A stretch of 7,343 bases of DNA from Calditrichota bacterium (GCA_003818595.1 RPQV01000165.1:1-7343), one strand, 5' to 3'. Counted from the stretch's first letter, positions 1 through 6,012 are shown. Notes: generated from the letters alone by a model not told the origin. Translations and numbers: made by a program.

Positions 1-1
1 G

Positions 2-145
2 GAGATGTTCGAGTATCTCGCGGCTGAGGAACTCGAGCATAAACGACTGCTGTTGCTTGACAAGGCGTCTGCGCATGGTGGTGTAGGCCATTTCCAATGG
101 GCGACTCATTTTGATATTCCGCCGGGCATGGATGATCTTTGGTAA
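2..145 (+). CDS. Ferritin-like / rubrerythrin-family protein, C-terminal fragment (5' partial)
   Basis: An open frame enters from the left edge and ends at TAA 143-145, leaving 47 C-terminal residues. The first part reads EMFEYLAAEELEHKRLLLL, an amphipathic helix with an E-x-x-H pair (EELEH). This resembles the last metal-binding helix of rubrerythrins and related ferritin-like proteins, where Glu and His bind the di-iron centre. In that family such proteins detoxify peroxide or handle iron in anaerobes. After the helix comes a tail of about 25 residues (DKASAHGGVGHFQWATHFD, ending in PPGMDDLW). It has no Cys, so the rubredoxin domain of classical rubrerythrin is absent. The family call rests on one helix; another four-helix di-iron protein is possible. 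No terminator follows before the next gene. Confidence 0.55.
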   Translation, partial: EMFEYLAAEELEHKRLLLLDKASAHGGVGHFQWATHFDIPPGMDDLW

Positions 146-176
146 ACAGACTCGATGCAGGTTGTGGAAAATATCA

Positions 177-182
177 TATAAT
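177..182 (+). promoter_or_regulatory. Possible -10 element for the outer-membrane protein gene
   Basis: A perfect TATAAT lies about 80 bp before the barrel-protein start, in an AT-rich stretch between the two genes. No good -35 hexamer sits 16-18 bp upstream (GATGCA at 154-159 is poor), so the call is tentative. The next bases hold a 7-bp tandem repeat, AAATTAT twice at 185-198, which may only reflect AT-richness. Confidence 0.35.
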
Positions 183-243
183 GCAAATTATAAATTATTT
201 CAGTACTTTCGCTCTCGGCGTCCAAACTAATTAAACCACCAGA

Positions 244-258
244 ACCTTCTCGGAGGGT
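244..258 (+). promoter_or_regulatory. SD and SD-overlapping hairpin before the barrel gene
   Basis: A strong Shine-Dalgarno, GGAGGG at 252-257, sits 4 nt before ATG 262. It decides the start of the outer-membrane gene. The bases ACCTTC (244-249) can pair with GAGGGT (253-258) around a UCG loop, giving six pairs including one G-U. This would place most of the SD inside a small hairpin. The pairing is visible in the sequence; any regulatory effect is inference, and the hairpin may be only marginally stable. Confidence 0.4.
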
Positions 259-261
259 ACT

Positions 262-1593
262 ATGAAATCCTTCTTTGCACTCACGACTGTTCTCCTGCTT
301 TTGTTGTCCGCGGTTGTTCCGGCTCAAATTTCTGACGGCGGCCTGGCCTACATGGGCAGCAACAGAAATGTTTTTTACGGCGGTGTCGGCTTGACCACGA
401 TTGATTCGGAAACCGGTTCCGAAACCTATTTTAACATTCATCTTCGGCCTGAATTCGCTTTTGGCAAGCTGGGGATCGGGTTAAATGTCAATCTGTTGTT
501 TAACACCGAAACCGGTGACCTGCGTTCTGAAGACTGGAATGATCCGGCGGATATTCTGCAGCAGATTCGATACCTGAGCTGGGGCAGAAAAAACGATCCG
601 GTGTATGTGCGCGCCGGAACGCTCGATGCATCGCGCATAGGGCACGGTTCCATTGTCAATTACTATAGCAATGCGGCGTCATGGGATAATCGAAAATTCG
701 GAGGCGTTCTTGATCTTGATTTCGGCATGTTTGGTTTCGAGACCATGGTGAGCAATTTTGCCCGCTCAGAAGTGCTCGGCGGTCGAGGTTATGTGCGGCC
801 GTTGAAAACGATGCCCGTGCTTCCCTTTATCAAAAATTTTTCGATTGGCGGTACGTATGTCCGCGATATCGATCCGGATGGTTCCACTGCGACGGATGAT
901 GGTGTGTCGGTATACGGCGCAGATGTGGAATTGCCATTGGTGAAAAACAGCACTGTGGGATTGTATTTTTACTATGATTGGTCTCAGATTTACGGGTTTA
1001 GCTCGCTTGAACAAAAGAGCAGAACTTTTGGGTCCGGACAATTCGCCGGTGTTGCCTTTGATCTCAGCAGTTTGGTGGGAATGTCGGAGTTGCATGTAAA
1101 ATTTGAACGACGATGGCTGGGGAAAGAGTTTGTTCCGTCCTTTTTTGATCCGTTTTATGAAGTGCAGCGCTTTGAAGCCAACGGCAACCGCAAAGCCGAT
1201 ATGCTGATCGGATTGAATGAGGAGATCAAGGGTTGGTTCGGCGAGTTGTGGGGTAAGGTCATGGACGATAAAATTCGTCTTTTGGGAATGTACAGCTATT
1301 ATGACAGTGAAGCATTGGGCGGCAATCTGCATTTTGCATTGGATGCTCCTGAGGTTGTGCCGGTGTTCGCAGCTCACGCCACCTATGACAAAAGACAAAT
1401 CGAAACCATCGGCGATGTTTTTACTTTGGATTATCGCAGTTTAGCACGCGTTGGCCTCGGCTACAAGATCAATCCATTCCTGATTCTTTATATGGATTAT
1501 GTATGGACCTTCGAGGAGACGGAAGCGGGCAGCGGAGTTTATCAACCGCAAGAACGATTTGAGCCCAAATTGGTGCTCGCGATCAGGTTCTAA
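262..1593 (+). CDS. Outer-membrane beta-barrel protein of unknown function
   Basis: This 443-residue protein starts with a Sec signal peptide: Lys2, a hydrophobic core at about 4-19, and a likely signal peptidase I site VPA|Q after residue 21. The mature part alternates polar and hydrophobic residues with many aromatic and Gly residues, as in transmembrane beta-strands, for example around 115-137 (YVRAGTLDASRIGHG) and the last strands. It ends KLVLAIRF; a C-terminal Phe on the last strand is the usual BAM recognition signal. It therefore probably sits in the outer membrane as a 400-residue-class barrel. I do not recognise a named family, and a porin or transporter role is only possible. ATG 262 follows a strong SD. 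A terminator begins 28 bp after the stop, so it is probably a single-gene unit. Confidence 0.75.
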   Translation: MKSFFALTTVLLLLLSAVVPAQISDGGLAYMGSNRNVFYGGVGLTTIDSETGSETYFNIHLRPEFAFGKLGIGLNVNLLFNTETGDLRSEDWNDPADILQQIRYLSWGRKNDPVYVRAGTLDASRIGHGSIVNYYSNAASWDNRKFGGVLDLDFGMFGFETMVSNFARSEVLGGRGYVRPLKTMPVLPFIKNFSIGGTYVRDIDPDGSTATDDGVSVYGADVELPLVKNSTVGLYFYYDWSQIYGFSSLEQKSRTFGSGQFAGVAFDLSSLVGMSELHVKFERRWLGKEFVPSFFDPFYEVQRFEANGNRKADMLIGLNEEIKGWFGELWGKVMDDKIRLLGMYSYYDSEALGGNLHFALDAPEVVPVFAAHATYDKRQIETIGDVFTLDYRSLARVGLGYKINPFLILYMDYVWTFEETEAGSGVYQPQERFEPKLVLAIRF

Positions 1594-1621
1594 ACGAAAG
1601 ATGAAAATCAGGGGAGATTGG

Positions 1622-1658
1622 GGCCGGAAGCTCAAGAAAATGGGACTTCCGGCCTTTT
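1622..1658 (+). terminator. Intrinsic terminator of the barrel gene, overlapping the comF start
   Basis: GGCCGGAAG (1622-1630) pairs perfectly with CTTCCGGCC (1646-1654), a 9-bp GC-rich stem with a 15-nt loop, followed by TTTT (1655-1658) and then CT. It starts 28 nt after the barrel gene stop and has the shape of a rho-independent terminator, although the U-tract is short. It lies inside the open frame of comF: the candidate comF start ATG 1640 is in the loop, and its possible SD (GGAAG 1626-1630) is in the stem. It could act as terminator, attenuator or translational control. Confidence 0.65.
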
Positions 1659-2332
1659 CTATCGCCACGTCGGTTATTGACTTTATCTATCCGCCTTTGT
1701 GTTTTCTCTGCCAAAATCGATTGGAAAAAAAGGAACGCTTCATCTGCTTTGCCTGTTGGGAGGGATTGGAAATCCTCCCACAGCCTTTCTGTTCCTCTCA
1801 GGAATATCTGCGCAAGGTCGTCGGCAAGGTCTGGTTCTCGGCATCGATTGCTTTTTATCAGTATTCTCCCGCTGTACAGCGGTTAATTCATCAAATGAAG
1901 TATCAAAGAATGGGGAGTGTGGCCAATATTTTCGCTTTGGTCATGGGACGAAGATTGAAGGAGTTGATTGGCACTATCCCGGTTGATTATATTGTGCCCA
2001 TACCGCTGCATTATACCCGCGAGCGGGAAAGAGGTTACAATCAGGCGAAGCTGCTGGCGGTAAGGATTTCCCGGGAGAGCGGCATTCCATTGTTGGAAAA
2101 CTGCGTTCGGCGCAGACGATATACCACGCAACAGGCCAAATTGGATAAAAATAAGCGCTATCAAAATGTGCGCGACGCATTTTGCGTCAAGAATGGGGAG
2201 GTGATTAAAGACAAAACTATCCTGTTGACGGACGATGTGCTGACGACCGGAAATACCATGAATGAGTGCGCGCGAACGTTGTCGTTGGCCGGAGCGCGGG
2301 AGATCATTGCGCTGACGATTGTCAGGGTTTGA
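1640..2332 (+). CDS. comF: ComF-family phosphoribosyltransferase-like protein
   Basis: From ATG 1640 the protein has 230 residues, normal for ComF. It opens with a DFIYPP segment and a zinc-ribbon-like pair, C21-x2-C24 and C36-x2-C39. The C-terminal half is a type I phosphoribosyltransferase fold, with IVPIPLH near 118-124, the family-typical RGYNQAKLLA at 131-140, and the PRPP-binding loop ILLTDDVLTTGNT at 194-206. ComF in naturally competent bacteria helps import single-stranded DNA; in many other species its job is unsettled. The second Cys pair usual in longer ComF zinc regions looks degenerate: only C51 remains. The start is uncertain. In-frame ATG 1601 would give 243 residues but has no proper SD, while ATG 1640 has GGAAG 9 nt upstream and fits the family N-terminus. 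Both overlap the upstream terminator. No competence genes are nearby. Confidence 0.85.
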   Translation: MGLPAFSIATSVIDFIYPPLCFLCQNRLEKKERFICFACWEGLEILPQPFCSSQEYLRKVVGKVWFSASIAFYQYSPAVQRLIHQMKYQRMGSVANIFALVMGRRLKELIGTIPVDYIVPIPLHYTRERERGYNQAKLLAVRISRESGIPLLENCVRRRRYTTQQAKLDKNKRYQNVRDAFCVKNGEVIKDKTILLTDDVLTTGNTMNECARTLSLAGAREIIALTIVRV

Positions 2333-2468
2333 AGGCGGCTCATCAACCACTGATTTTGGCTGGTCTCGGAAAAGTTTCTGTATGTAGTGATGCGAGGGAA
2401 CGGCGTAATCGACCCCTATCATCAACGATCAACGCTCATTTTTCAGTTCCTGTTTTTATTGTAAATTC

Positions 2469-2497
2469 TTGACAATGATTGAAAAAATATTTATATT
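2469..2497 (+). promoter_or_regulatory. Sigma70-type promoter of gap
   Basis: A perfect -35 TTGACA (2469-2474) is followed after exactly 17 bp by TATATT (2492-2497), one base from the consensus -10. Transcription would start near 2503-2505, giving a leader of about 90 nt before the gap ATG. The -10 sits in an AT-rich dyad, AAATAT-TT-ATATTT (2485-2498). The rest of the 261-bp gap between comF and gap (2333-2468) shows no gene or convincing terminator, only a tandem ATCAACG pair at 2421-2434. Confidence 0.75.
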
Positions 2498-2500
2498 TAC

Positions 2501-2519
2501 TGGTTTAATGTTTAAACCA
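2501..2519 (+). promoter_or_regulatory. 19-bp perfect dyad at the gap transcription start
   Basis: TGGTTTAA (2501-2508), a 3-nt centre TGT, and TTAAACCA (2512-2519) form a perfect 8-bp inverted repeat, beginning 3 bp after the -10 element. As DNA, its length and position fit an operator for a dimeric repressor. As RNA, it could be a hairpin at the 5' end that stabilises the mRNA. I cannot match it to a known operator consensus; it does not fit the Rex, FNR or CcpA sites I know. Confidence 0.5.
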
Positions 2520-2569
2520 CCGCATGCAGCAAACATCAGTTTTGTATGCTTGAATAAATGAAATGTGAA

Positions 2570-2589
2570 TCCAAATGAAATTTGGAGGG
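2570..2589 (+). promoter_or_regulatory. SD of gap inside a perfect hairpin
   Basis: TCCAAAT (2570-2576) and ATTTGGA (2580-2586) are perfectly complementary around a GAA centre, giving a hairpin of 6-7 bp. The gap Shine-Dalgarno GGAGGG is at 2584-2589, so its first three bases are paired in the stem. The SD is 4 nt before ATG 2594 and selects that start over the upstream in-frame TTG at 2582, which itself lies in the stem. Occlusion of the SD is visible as pairing potential; translational control is inference. Confidence 0.5.
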
Positions 2590-2593
2590 TGTG

Positions 2594-3598
2594 ATGGCTG
2601 TAAAAATTGGAATTAACGGATTTGGTAGAATCGGGCGTCTGGTTTTTCGGGCCGGTGTGAATAATCCCAATGTTGAATTTGTCGGCATCAACGATCCTTT
2701 TCTCGATGCTGAATATATGGCTTATATGACCAAGTATGACACGGTTCATGGACGATTCAAGGGTCAGATTGCGGCAAAAGACGGGAAGCTTGTCGTTAAC
2801 GGCAAGTCGATTAATGTCTATGCCGAAAAAGAACCCTCCGCTCTGCCTTGGGGTGCAATTGGTGCTGATTATATCGTCGAGTCGACGGGAGTGTTTACCG
2901 AAATTCCCAAAACAGAAGCCCATTTAAAGGCCGGAGCTAAGAAGGTTGTCATCACTGCCCCGTCCAAGGATGCCCCGATGTTCGTTATGGGCGTCAATCA
3001 TAAAAAATATTCTAAAGAGATGAATATTGTCTCGAATGCATCCTGCACGACGAATTGCCTCGCGCCGTTGGCCAAAGTTGTTCACGATAAATTTGGTATT
3101 CTCGAAGGATTAATGACGACGGTGCACGCGACGACAGCCACCCAAAAGACAGTCGACGGACCATCCAAGAAAGATTGGCGCGGAGGTCGTGCGGCGGCGT
3201 TCAATATCATTCCCTCCAGCACAGGCGCTGCCAAAGCGGTGGGTAAGGTGATTCCGGAATTGAACGGCAAATTGACCGGTATGTCGTTTCGCGTTCCCAC
3301 GGCGGATGTGTCGGTTGTCGATCTTACATGCCGTCTCGCCAAAGGCGCCACTTACGAAGAGATCTGCAAGGCCATGAAGGAAGCAGCGGAAGGTGAATTA
3401 AAGGGCATTTTAGCTTATACTGATGAAGATGTGGTTTCTTCAGATTTTATCGGTGAAGCCTGCACTTGTGTTTATGATGCCAAGGCGGGGATATCCCTGA
3501 GTGATACCTTTGTGAAATTGATCGCCTGGTATGACAATGAGTGGGGTTATTCCTGCAAAGTTTTGGATCTCATTCTTTACATGGATACAGTCAAGTAA
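2594..3598 (+). CDS. gapA: Glyceraldehyde-3-phosphate dehydrogenase, NAD-type (class I)
   Basis: This cytoplasmic glycolytic enzyme of 334 residues converts glyceraldehyde 3-phosphate, NAD and phosphate to 1,3-bisphosphoglycerate. The N-terminal Rossmann domain starts KIGINGFGRIGR, and GINDP with Asp34 is the acidic residue that favours NAD over NADP. The catalytic Cys151 lies in SNASCTTN and the partner His178 in TTVHA. The phosphate-site segment PSSTGAAKAVGKVIPELNGK is intact, as is the C-terminal WYDNEWGYS. The sequence closely resembles the GAPDHs of eukaryotes and E. coli GapA rather than the Bacillus GapB-like group. ATG 2594 is chosen because of the SD at 2584-2589; a longer frame from TTG 2582 would add only four residues. 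It has its own promoter and terminator, so it is probably a single-gene transcript. pgk is not adjacent. Confidence 0.97.
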   Translation: MAVKIGINGFGRIGRLVFRAGVNNPNVEFVGINDPFLDAEYMAYMTKYDTVHGRFKGQIAAKDGKLVVNGKSINVYAEKEPSALPWGAIGADYIVESTGVFTEIPKTEAHLKAGAKKVVITAPSKDAPMFVMGVNHKKYSKEMNIVSNASCTTNCLAPLAKVVHDKFGILEGLMTTVHATTATQKTVDGPSKKDWRGGRAAAFNIIPSSTGAAKAVGKVIPELNGKLTGMSFRVPTADVSVVDLTCRLAKGATYEEICKAMKEAAEGELKGILAYTDEDVVSSDFIGEACTCVYDAKAGISLSDTFVKLIAWYDNEWGYSCKVLDLILYMDTVK

Positions 3599-3615
3599 TT
3601 TTGATTCACCATTTC

Positions 3616-3657
3616 AGAGGGTCAAGAGATTTTCCTTCTTTTGACCCTCTTTGTTTT
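3616..3657 (+). terminator. Strong intrinsic terminator after gap
   Basis: AGAGGGTCAAGAGA (3616-3629) pairs with TTCTTTTGACCCTCT-side bases 3637-3650, a 14-bp stem with one G-U pair and a 7-nt loop, followed by TTGTTTTT (3651-3658). It begins 17 nt after the gap stop. It should separate gap from tpiA transcription. Confidence 0.9.
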
Positions 3658-3737
3658 TATTTGTGCAGAGAATTTTAGGGAACGGATTTGCCGTTTCCGG
3701 GTTAAAGAATTCATTGAGATAGAACAGCGACGAATAG

Positions 3738-4484
3738 ATGAGAAAACGAATTATCGCCGGCAATTGGAAGATGAATACAACGGTGACGCAGGCTGTGGAA
3801 CTCGCCCAGGCCGTGTGTGACCAATACACACGCCATCAGGTGGATGTGGTTCTGTGTGCACCGTTCACGAATCTGTATGCCGTTTACAGTGTCATCAAAG
3901 ATACACCGATCGCCCTCGGTGCTCAGAATTTGTATTGGGAAGAAAAGGGCGCCTTCACCGGCGAAGTCTCTGCTGAGATGTTGAAATCGGTCGGTTGCCA
4001 ATTTGTGATTGTCGGCCATTCTGAGCGGCGTCAGTATTTCGGTGAGACTGATGAGACCGTCAACCGTAAAGTCGTCAAAGCGCTTGCTCACCATTTGACT
4101 CCCATTGTCTGTGTGGGAGAATTGCTGCAGGAGCGGGAGAGCGGGTTGACTGAGCAGGTGGTCGAAAGACAGGTTCGTGGCGCATTCGTCGGAGTTACCA
4201 AAGCGGATGCTGCAAAAATCGTCGTCGCTTATGAACCGGTTTGGGCTATCGGCACCGGCAGAGTGGCTTCTCCTGAACAGGCACAGGAAGTACATCAATT
4301 CATTCGTTCTATTCTCATATCACTTTATGACAAAGAATTGGCCGAAAGCATCAGAATACAGTATGGCGGCAGTATGAAAGCCGATAATGCCGCTGAACTG
4401 CTTCGACAACCGGATATTGATGGCGGATTAATCGGCGGCGCAAGCCTGCAGGCTGTATCTTTTTTAGGCATCATTAATGCTTGA
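3738..4484 (+). CDS. tpiA: Triosephosphate isomerase
   Basis: The 248-residue TIM-barrel enzyme interconverts dihydroxyacetone phosphate and glyceraldehyde 3-phosphate in the cytoplasm, usually as a dimer. All catalytic residues are present: Lys11 in AGNWKMN, His94 in VIVGHSERR, and Glu166 in AYEPVWAIGTG, which also begins the mobile loop 6. The phosphate-binding segments IQYGGS and GGLIGGASL follow near the C-terminus. Length is normal. ATG 3738 fits the family start, but no clear SD precedes it, and I found no convincing promoter in the 80 bp after the gap terminator. A small bulged hairpin (AACGG/CCGTT, 3681-3695) lies there. secG follows after 18 nt, so tpiA is probably the first gene of a tpiA-secG-tRNA-TPR unit. 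Confidence 0.97.
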   Translation: MRKRIIAGNWKMNTTVTQAVELAQAVCDQYTRHQVDVVLCAPFTNLYAVYSVIKDTPIALGAQNLYWEEKGAFTGEVSAEMLKSVGCQFVIVGHSERRQYFGETDETVNRKVVKALAHHLTPIVCVGELLQERESGLTEQVVERQVRGAFVGVTKADAAKIVVAYEPVWAIGTGRVASPEQAQEVHQFIRSILISLYDKELAESIRIQYGGSMKADNAAELLRQPDIDGGLIGGASLQAVSFLGIINA

Positions 4485-4502
4485 ATGTAAGAGGGAGTTC
4501 TC

Positions 4503-4847
4503 ATGATTCACGGAATTTTAATTGCTCTTTTTATTATTGTTGCGATTTTTCTTGTTTTTGTTATATTAATTCAATCGGGCAAAGGCGGCGGCTTGGCGGG
4601 AATCGCCGGCGGCGGTATGGGTGCTGTGTTTGGCGGGCGCGGGAGTGCACCCTTTTTGACCAAGGCGACGTCTATTCTTGCGGCGGCATTCATGATCATC
4701 GCGCTGATTCTGGGTATGATCACCAAAGGCACCGTTGATCAGGCCACCGTCATGCAGCGCGAAAGAGAACGAAGAATGGCCTCACCGGCGCGAACGCTGC
4801 CTGAAGTGAATGTTCCTGAGAACATTCCCGTTCAGCCGGAGAGATAA
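4503..4847 (+). CDS. secG: Protein translocase subunit SecG
   Basis: SecG is the small auxiliary subunit of the SecYEG channel in the inner membrane and helps SecA-driven export. The 114-residue protein has two membrane segments, about 3-23 and 55-73. Between them is the conserved loop LIQSGKGGGLAG (22-33), a Gly-rich stretch, and FGGRG with FLTKAT at 43-56, all typical of SecG. The hydrophilic C-terminal tail (about 76-114) carries a charged QRERERR run and a Pro-rich end, which is variable in this family. ATG 4503 has a good SD, GAGGGAG at 4491-4497. It follows tpiA by 18 nt, and the tRNA-Leu gene begins 4 nt after its stop. Confidence 0.95.
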   Translation: MIHGILIALFIIVAIFLVFVILIQSGKGGGLAGIAGGGMGAVFGGRGSAPFLTKATSILAAAFMIIALILGMITKGTVDQATVMQRERERRMASPARTLPEVNVPENIPVQPER

Positions 4848-4851
4848 CCAG

Positions 4852-4937
4852 GCCGAAGTGGTGGAATTGGCAGACACGCTATCTTGAGGGGGTAGTGCCC
4901 ATTGGGTGTGCGGGTTCGAGTCCCGCCTTCGGCACCA
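4852..4937 (+). tRNA. leuU: tRNA-Leu (anticodon GAG)
   Basis: This is an 86-nt class II tRNA. The acceptor arms GCCGAAG (4852-4858) and CTTCGGC (4927-4933) pair fully; A4934 is the discriminator, which suits leucine, and CCA is encoded (4935-4937). The D stem is GTG/CAC with GG at 4869-4870. The anticodon stem CTATC/GGTAG holds the loop TTGAGGG with anticodon GAG at 4886-4888, reading CUC and CUU. The 14-nt variable arm has a CCC/GGG stem. The T arm is GCGGG, TTCGAGT, CCCGC. Its position directly after secG is the same as leuU in E. coli. No separate promoter is visible, so it is probably cut out of the secG transcript. Confidence 0.97.
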
Positions 4938-4971
4938 ATTGTTTTTGTTTCACCCTATAAGGAGAGTGCAC

Positions 4972-6006
4972 ATGCATTTAACCAAAATTTCGAAAATAAT
5001 GACGGTATTAGCTATTTTATTTGTTTTGTCGGCAGCTGTTTTATCGCAGTCCATTGAGCAAAAAAAGAAACAATACGATGAAAAAATGGCCCAGTTGAAA
5101 GAACTCAGCGTCAAAATGGGCGTTGCCGGAATCACGGCTGATGAATATAACTCCCTGAAGGGACAGTACGATACTCTGCAGGAAGAGATCAAAAAATTGC
5201 AGGATGCCCTTAGCGCGGATCAGGATTTTGCTAAAAAGATGAATGATGCCAAATTGGAATACAACAACGGCAACACCTTTTTCAAACAAGGGCAATATGA
5301 CGCAGCGGTCCTGGCATATGATAAATCTCTGGCTCTCGACGCCGGGAACACTCGGGCGTATTACGGTAAAGGCCTGGCGCTTGCCAAGTTGAGAAAATTC
5401 GACGAGGCGCTGGTCGCTTATAACAAAGCAGTCGAGGTCGATCCTTCCAATTACGCTGCATTCGCTGCGATCGGAAAGACGTCCTATGATCAGAACAATT
5501 TTAAAAATGCAGTCGAAGCCTACACCAAGGCTGTGGAGATCAAACCTGACCAGGAAACCAATATTTACATGTTGGCATTGAGCTACAGCGGCGCCAATGA
5601 CAGCAAAAATGCCGTCAAGTACTTTACCATGGCCACTCAAATCAAGCCGGATTACTACAAGGCATTCTGCAGCCTCGGTGAGGAGTATGTCAAGGATGGA
5701 CAGGTTCAGAACGCCATTCAGGCGTACGAAATGGCATTGACCATTAAAGAAGATTTTGATGAGGGCTGGTATCGATTAGCCGTTGCCCAGAACAAGGTCG
5801 GCAATTATCAGGAGGCTTTAAAGGCTGCGCAGGAGTGCTTGAAGACAACGCGCAAATTTAAAGGCGCTGCAAATTTTGAAGCCGGTTTTGCTTCAAAGAA
5901 TTTGGGTGTAACCGATCAGGCGGTCAAGTATTTTGAAGCTGCAGCCACAGATCGACAGTGGCGAAAATCGGCTGAATATGAACTTGAGTTGCTGAGAAAA
6001 TCGTAG
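4972..6006 (+). CDS. Exported tetratricopeptide-repeat protein with N-terminal coiled coil
   Basis: The 344-residue protein starts with a signal peptide: Lys5 and Lys8, then a hydrophobic core to about 24, with probable cleavage near VLS|Q at 25. There is no lipobox Cys, so it is probably soluble in the periplasm. Residues 27-82 are rich in Lys, Glu and Gln with heptad-like spacing and probably form a coiled coil. Seven TPR units follow at about 90-123, 124-157, 158-191, 192-225, 226-259, 260-293 and 295-328; the first six have an exact 34-residue period. TPR arrays bind other proteins, and the partner cannot be told. ATG 4972 has AAGGAGAG at 4959-4966. The frame is open further upstream into the tRNA, but those codons would destroy the signal peptide. 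It lies 34 nt after the tRNA and ends at a terminator. Confidence 0.85.
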   Translation: MHLTKISKIMTVLAILFVLSAAVLSQSIEQKKKQYDEKMAQLKELSVKMGVAGITADEYNSLKGQYDTLQEEIKKLQDALSADQDFAKKMNDAKLEYNNGNTFFKQGQYDAAVLAYDKSLALDAGNTRAYYGKGLALAKLRKFDEALVAYNKAVEVDPSNYAAFAAIGKTSYDQNNFKNAVEAYTKAVEIKPDQETNIYMLALSYSGANDSKNAVKYFTMATQIKPDYYKAFCSLGEEYVKDGQVQNAIQAYEMALTIKEDFDEGWYRLAVAQNKVGNYQEALKAAQECLKTTRKFKGAANFEAGFASKNLGVTDQAVKYFEAAATDRQWRKSAEYELELLRKS

Positions 6007-6012
6007 AATTCG

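Noticed and set aside
766..1398. Long minus-strand frame opposite the barrel gene, and similar frames opposite comF, tpiA and the TPR gene
   Set aside because: They lack recognisable domains, lie wholly under well-supported + strand genes, and have low-complexity or unlikely protein composition.
2326..2348. Imperfect hairpin at the comF stop (GGTT-TGA / TCA-TC-AACC)
   Set aside because: The stem is short and bulged and there is no T-run after it, so I do not call it a terminator.
2421..2434. Tandem ATCAACG pair, and the AAATTAT pair at 185-198
   Set aside because: Two 7-bp copies each are within what chance allows in intergenic DNA; there is no array and no link to another feature.
3678..3698. 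Bulged hairpin in the tpiA leader (GGAACGG / CCGTTTCC)
   Set aside because: It is only 5 bp plus 2 bp with a bulge, with no T-run and no overlap with a start signal; support is too weak for a regulatory call.
4938..4950. T-rich stretch after the tRNA as an intrinsic terminator
   Set aside because: No dedicated hairpin sits directly before it; the tRNA acceptor and T arms are separated from it by several bases, so termination here cannot be supported.
4951..4968. Possible SD-pairing hairpin before the TPR gene
   Set aside because: Only CAC/GTG and CT/AG pair, with a mismatch between them; unlike the gap case this is not convincing.
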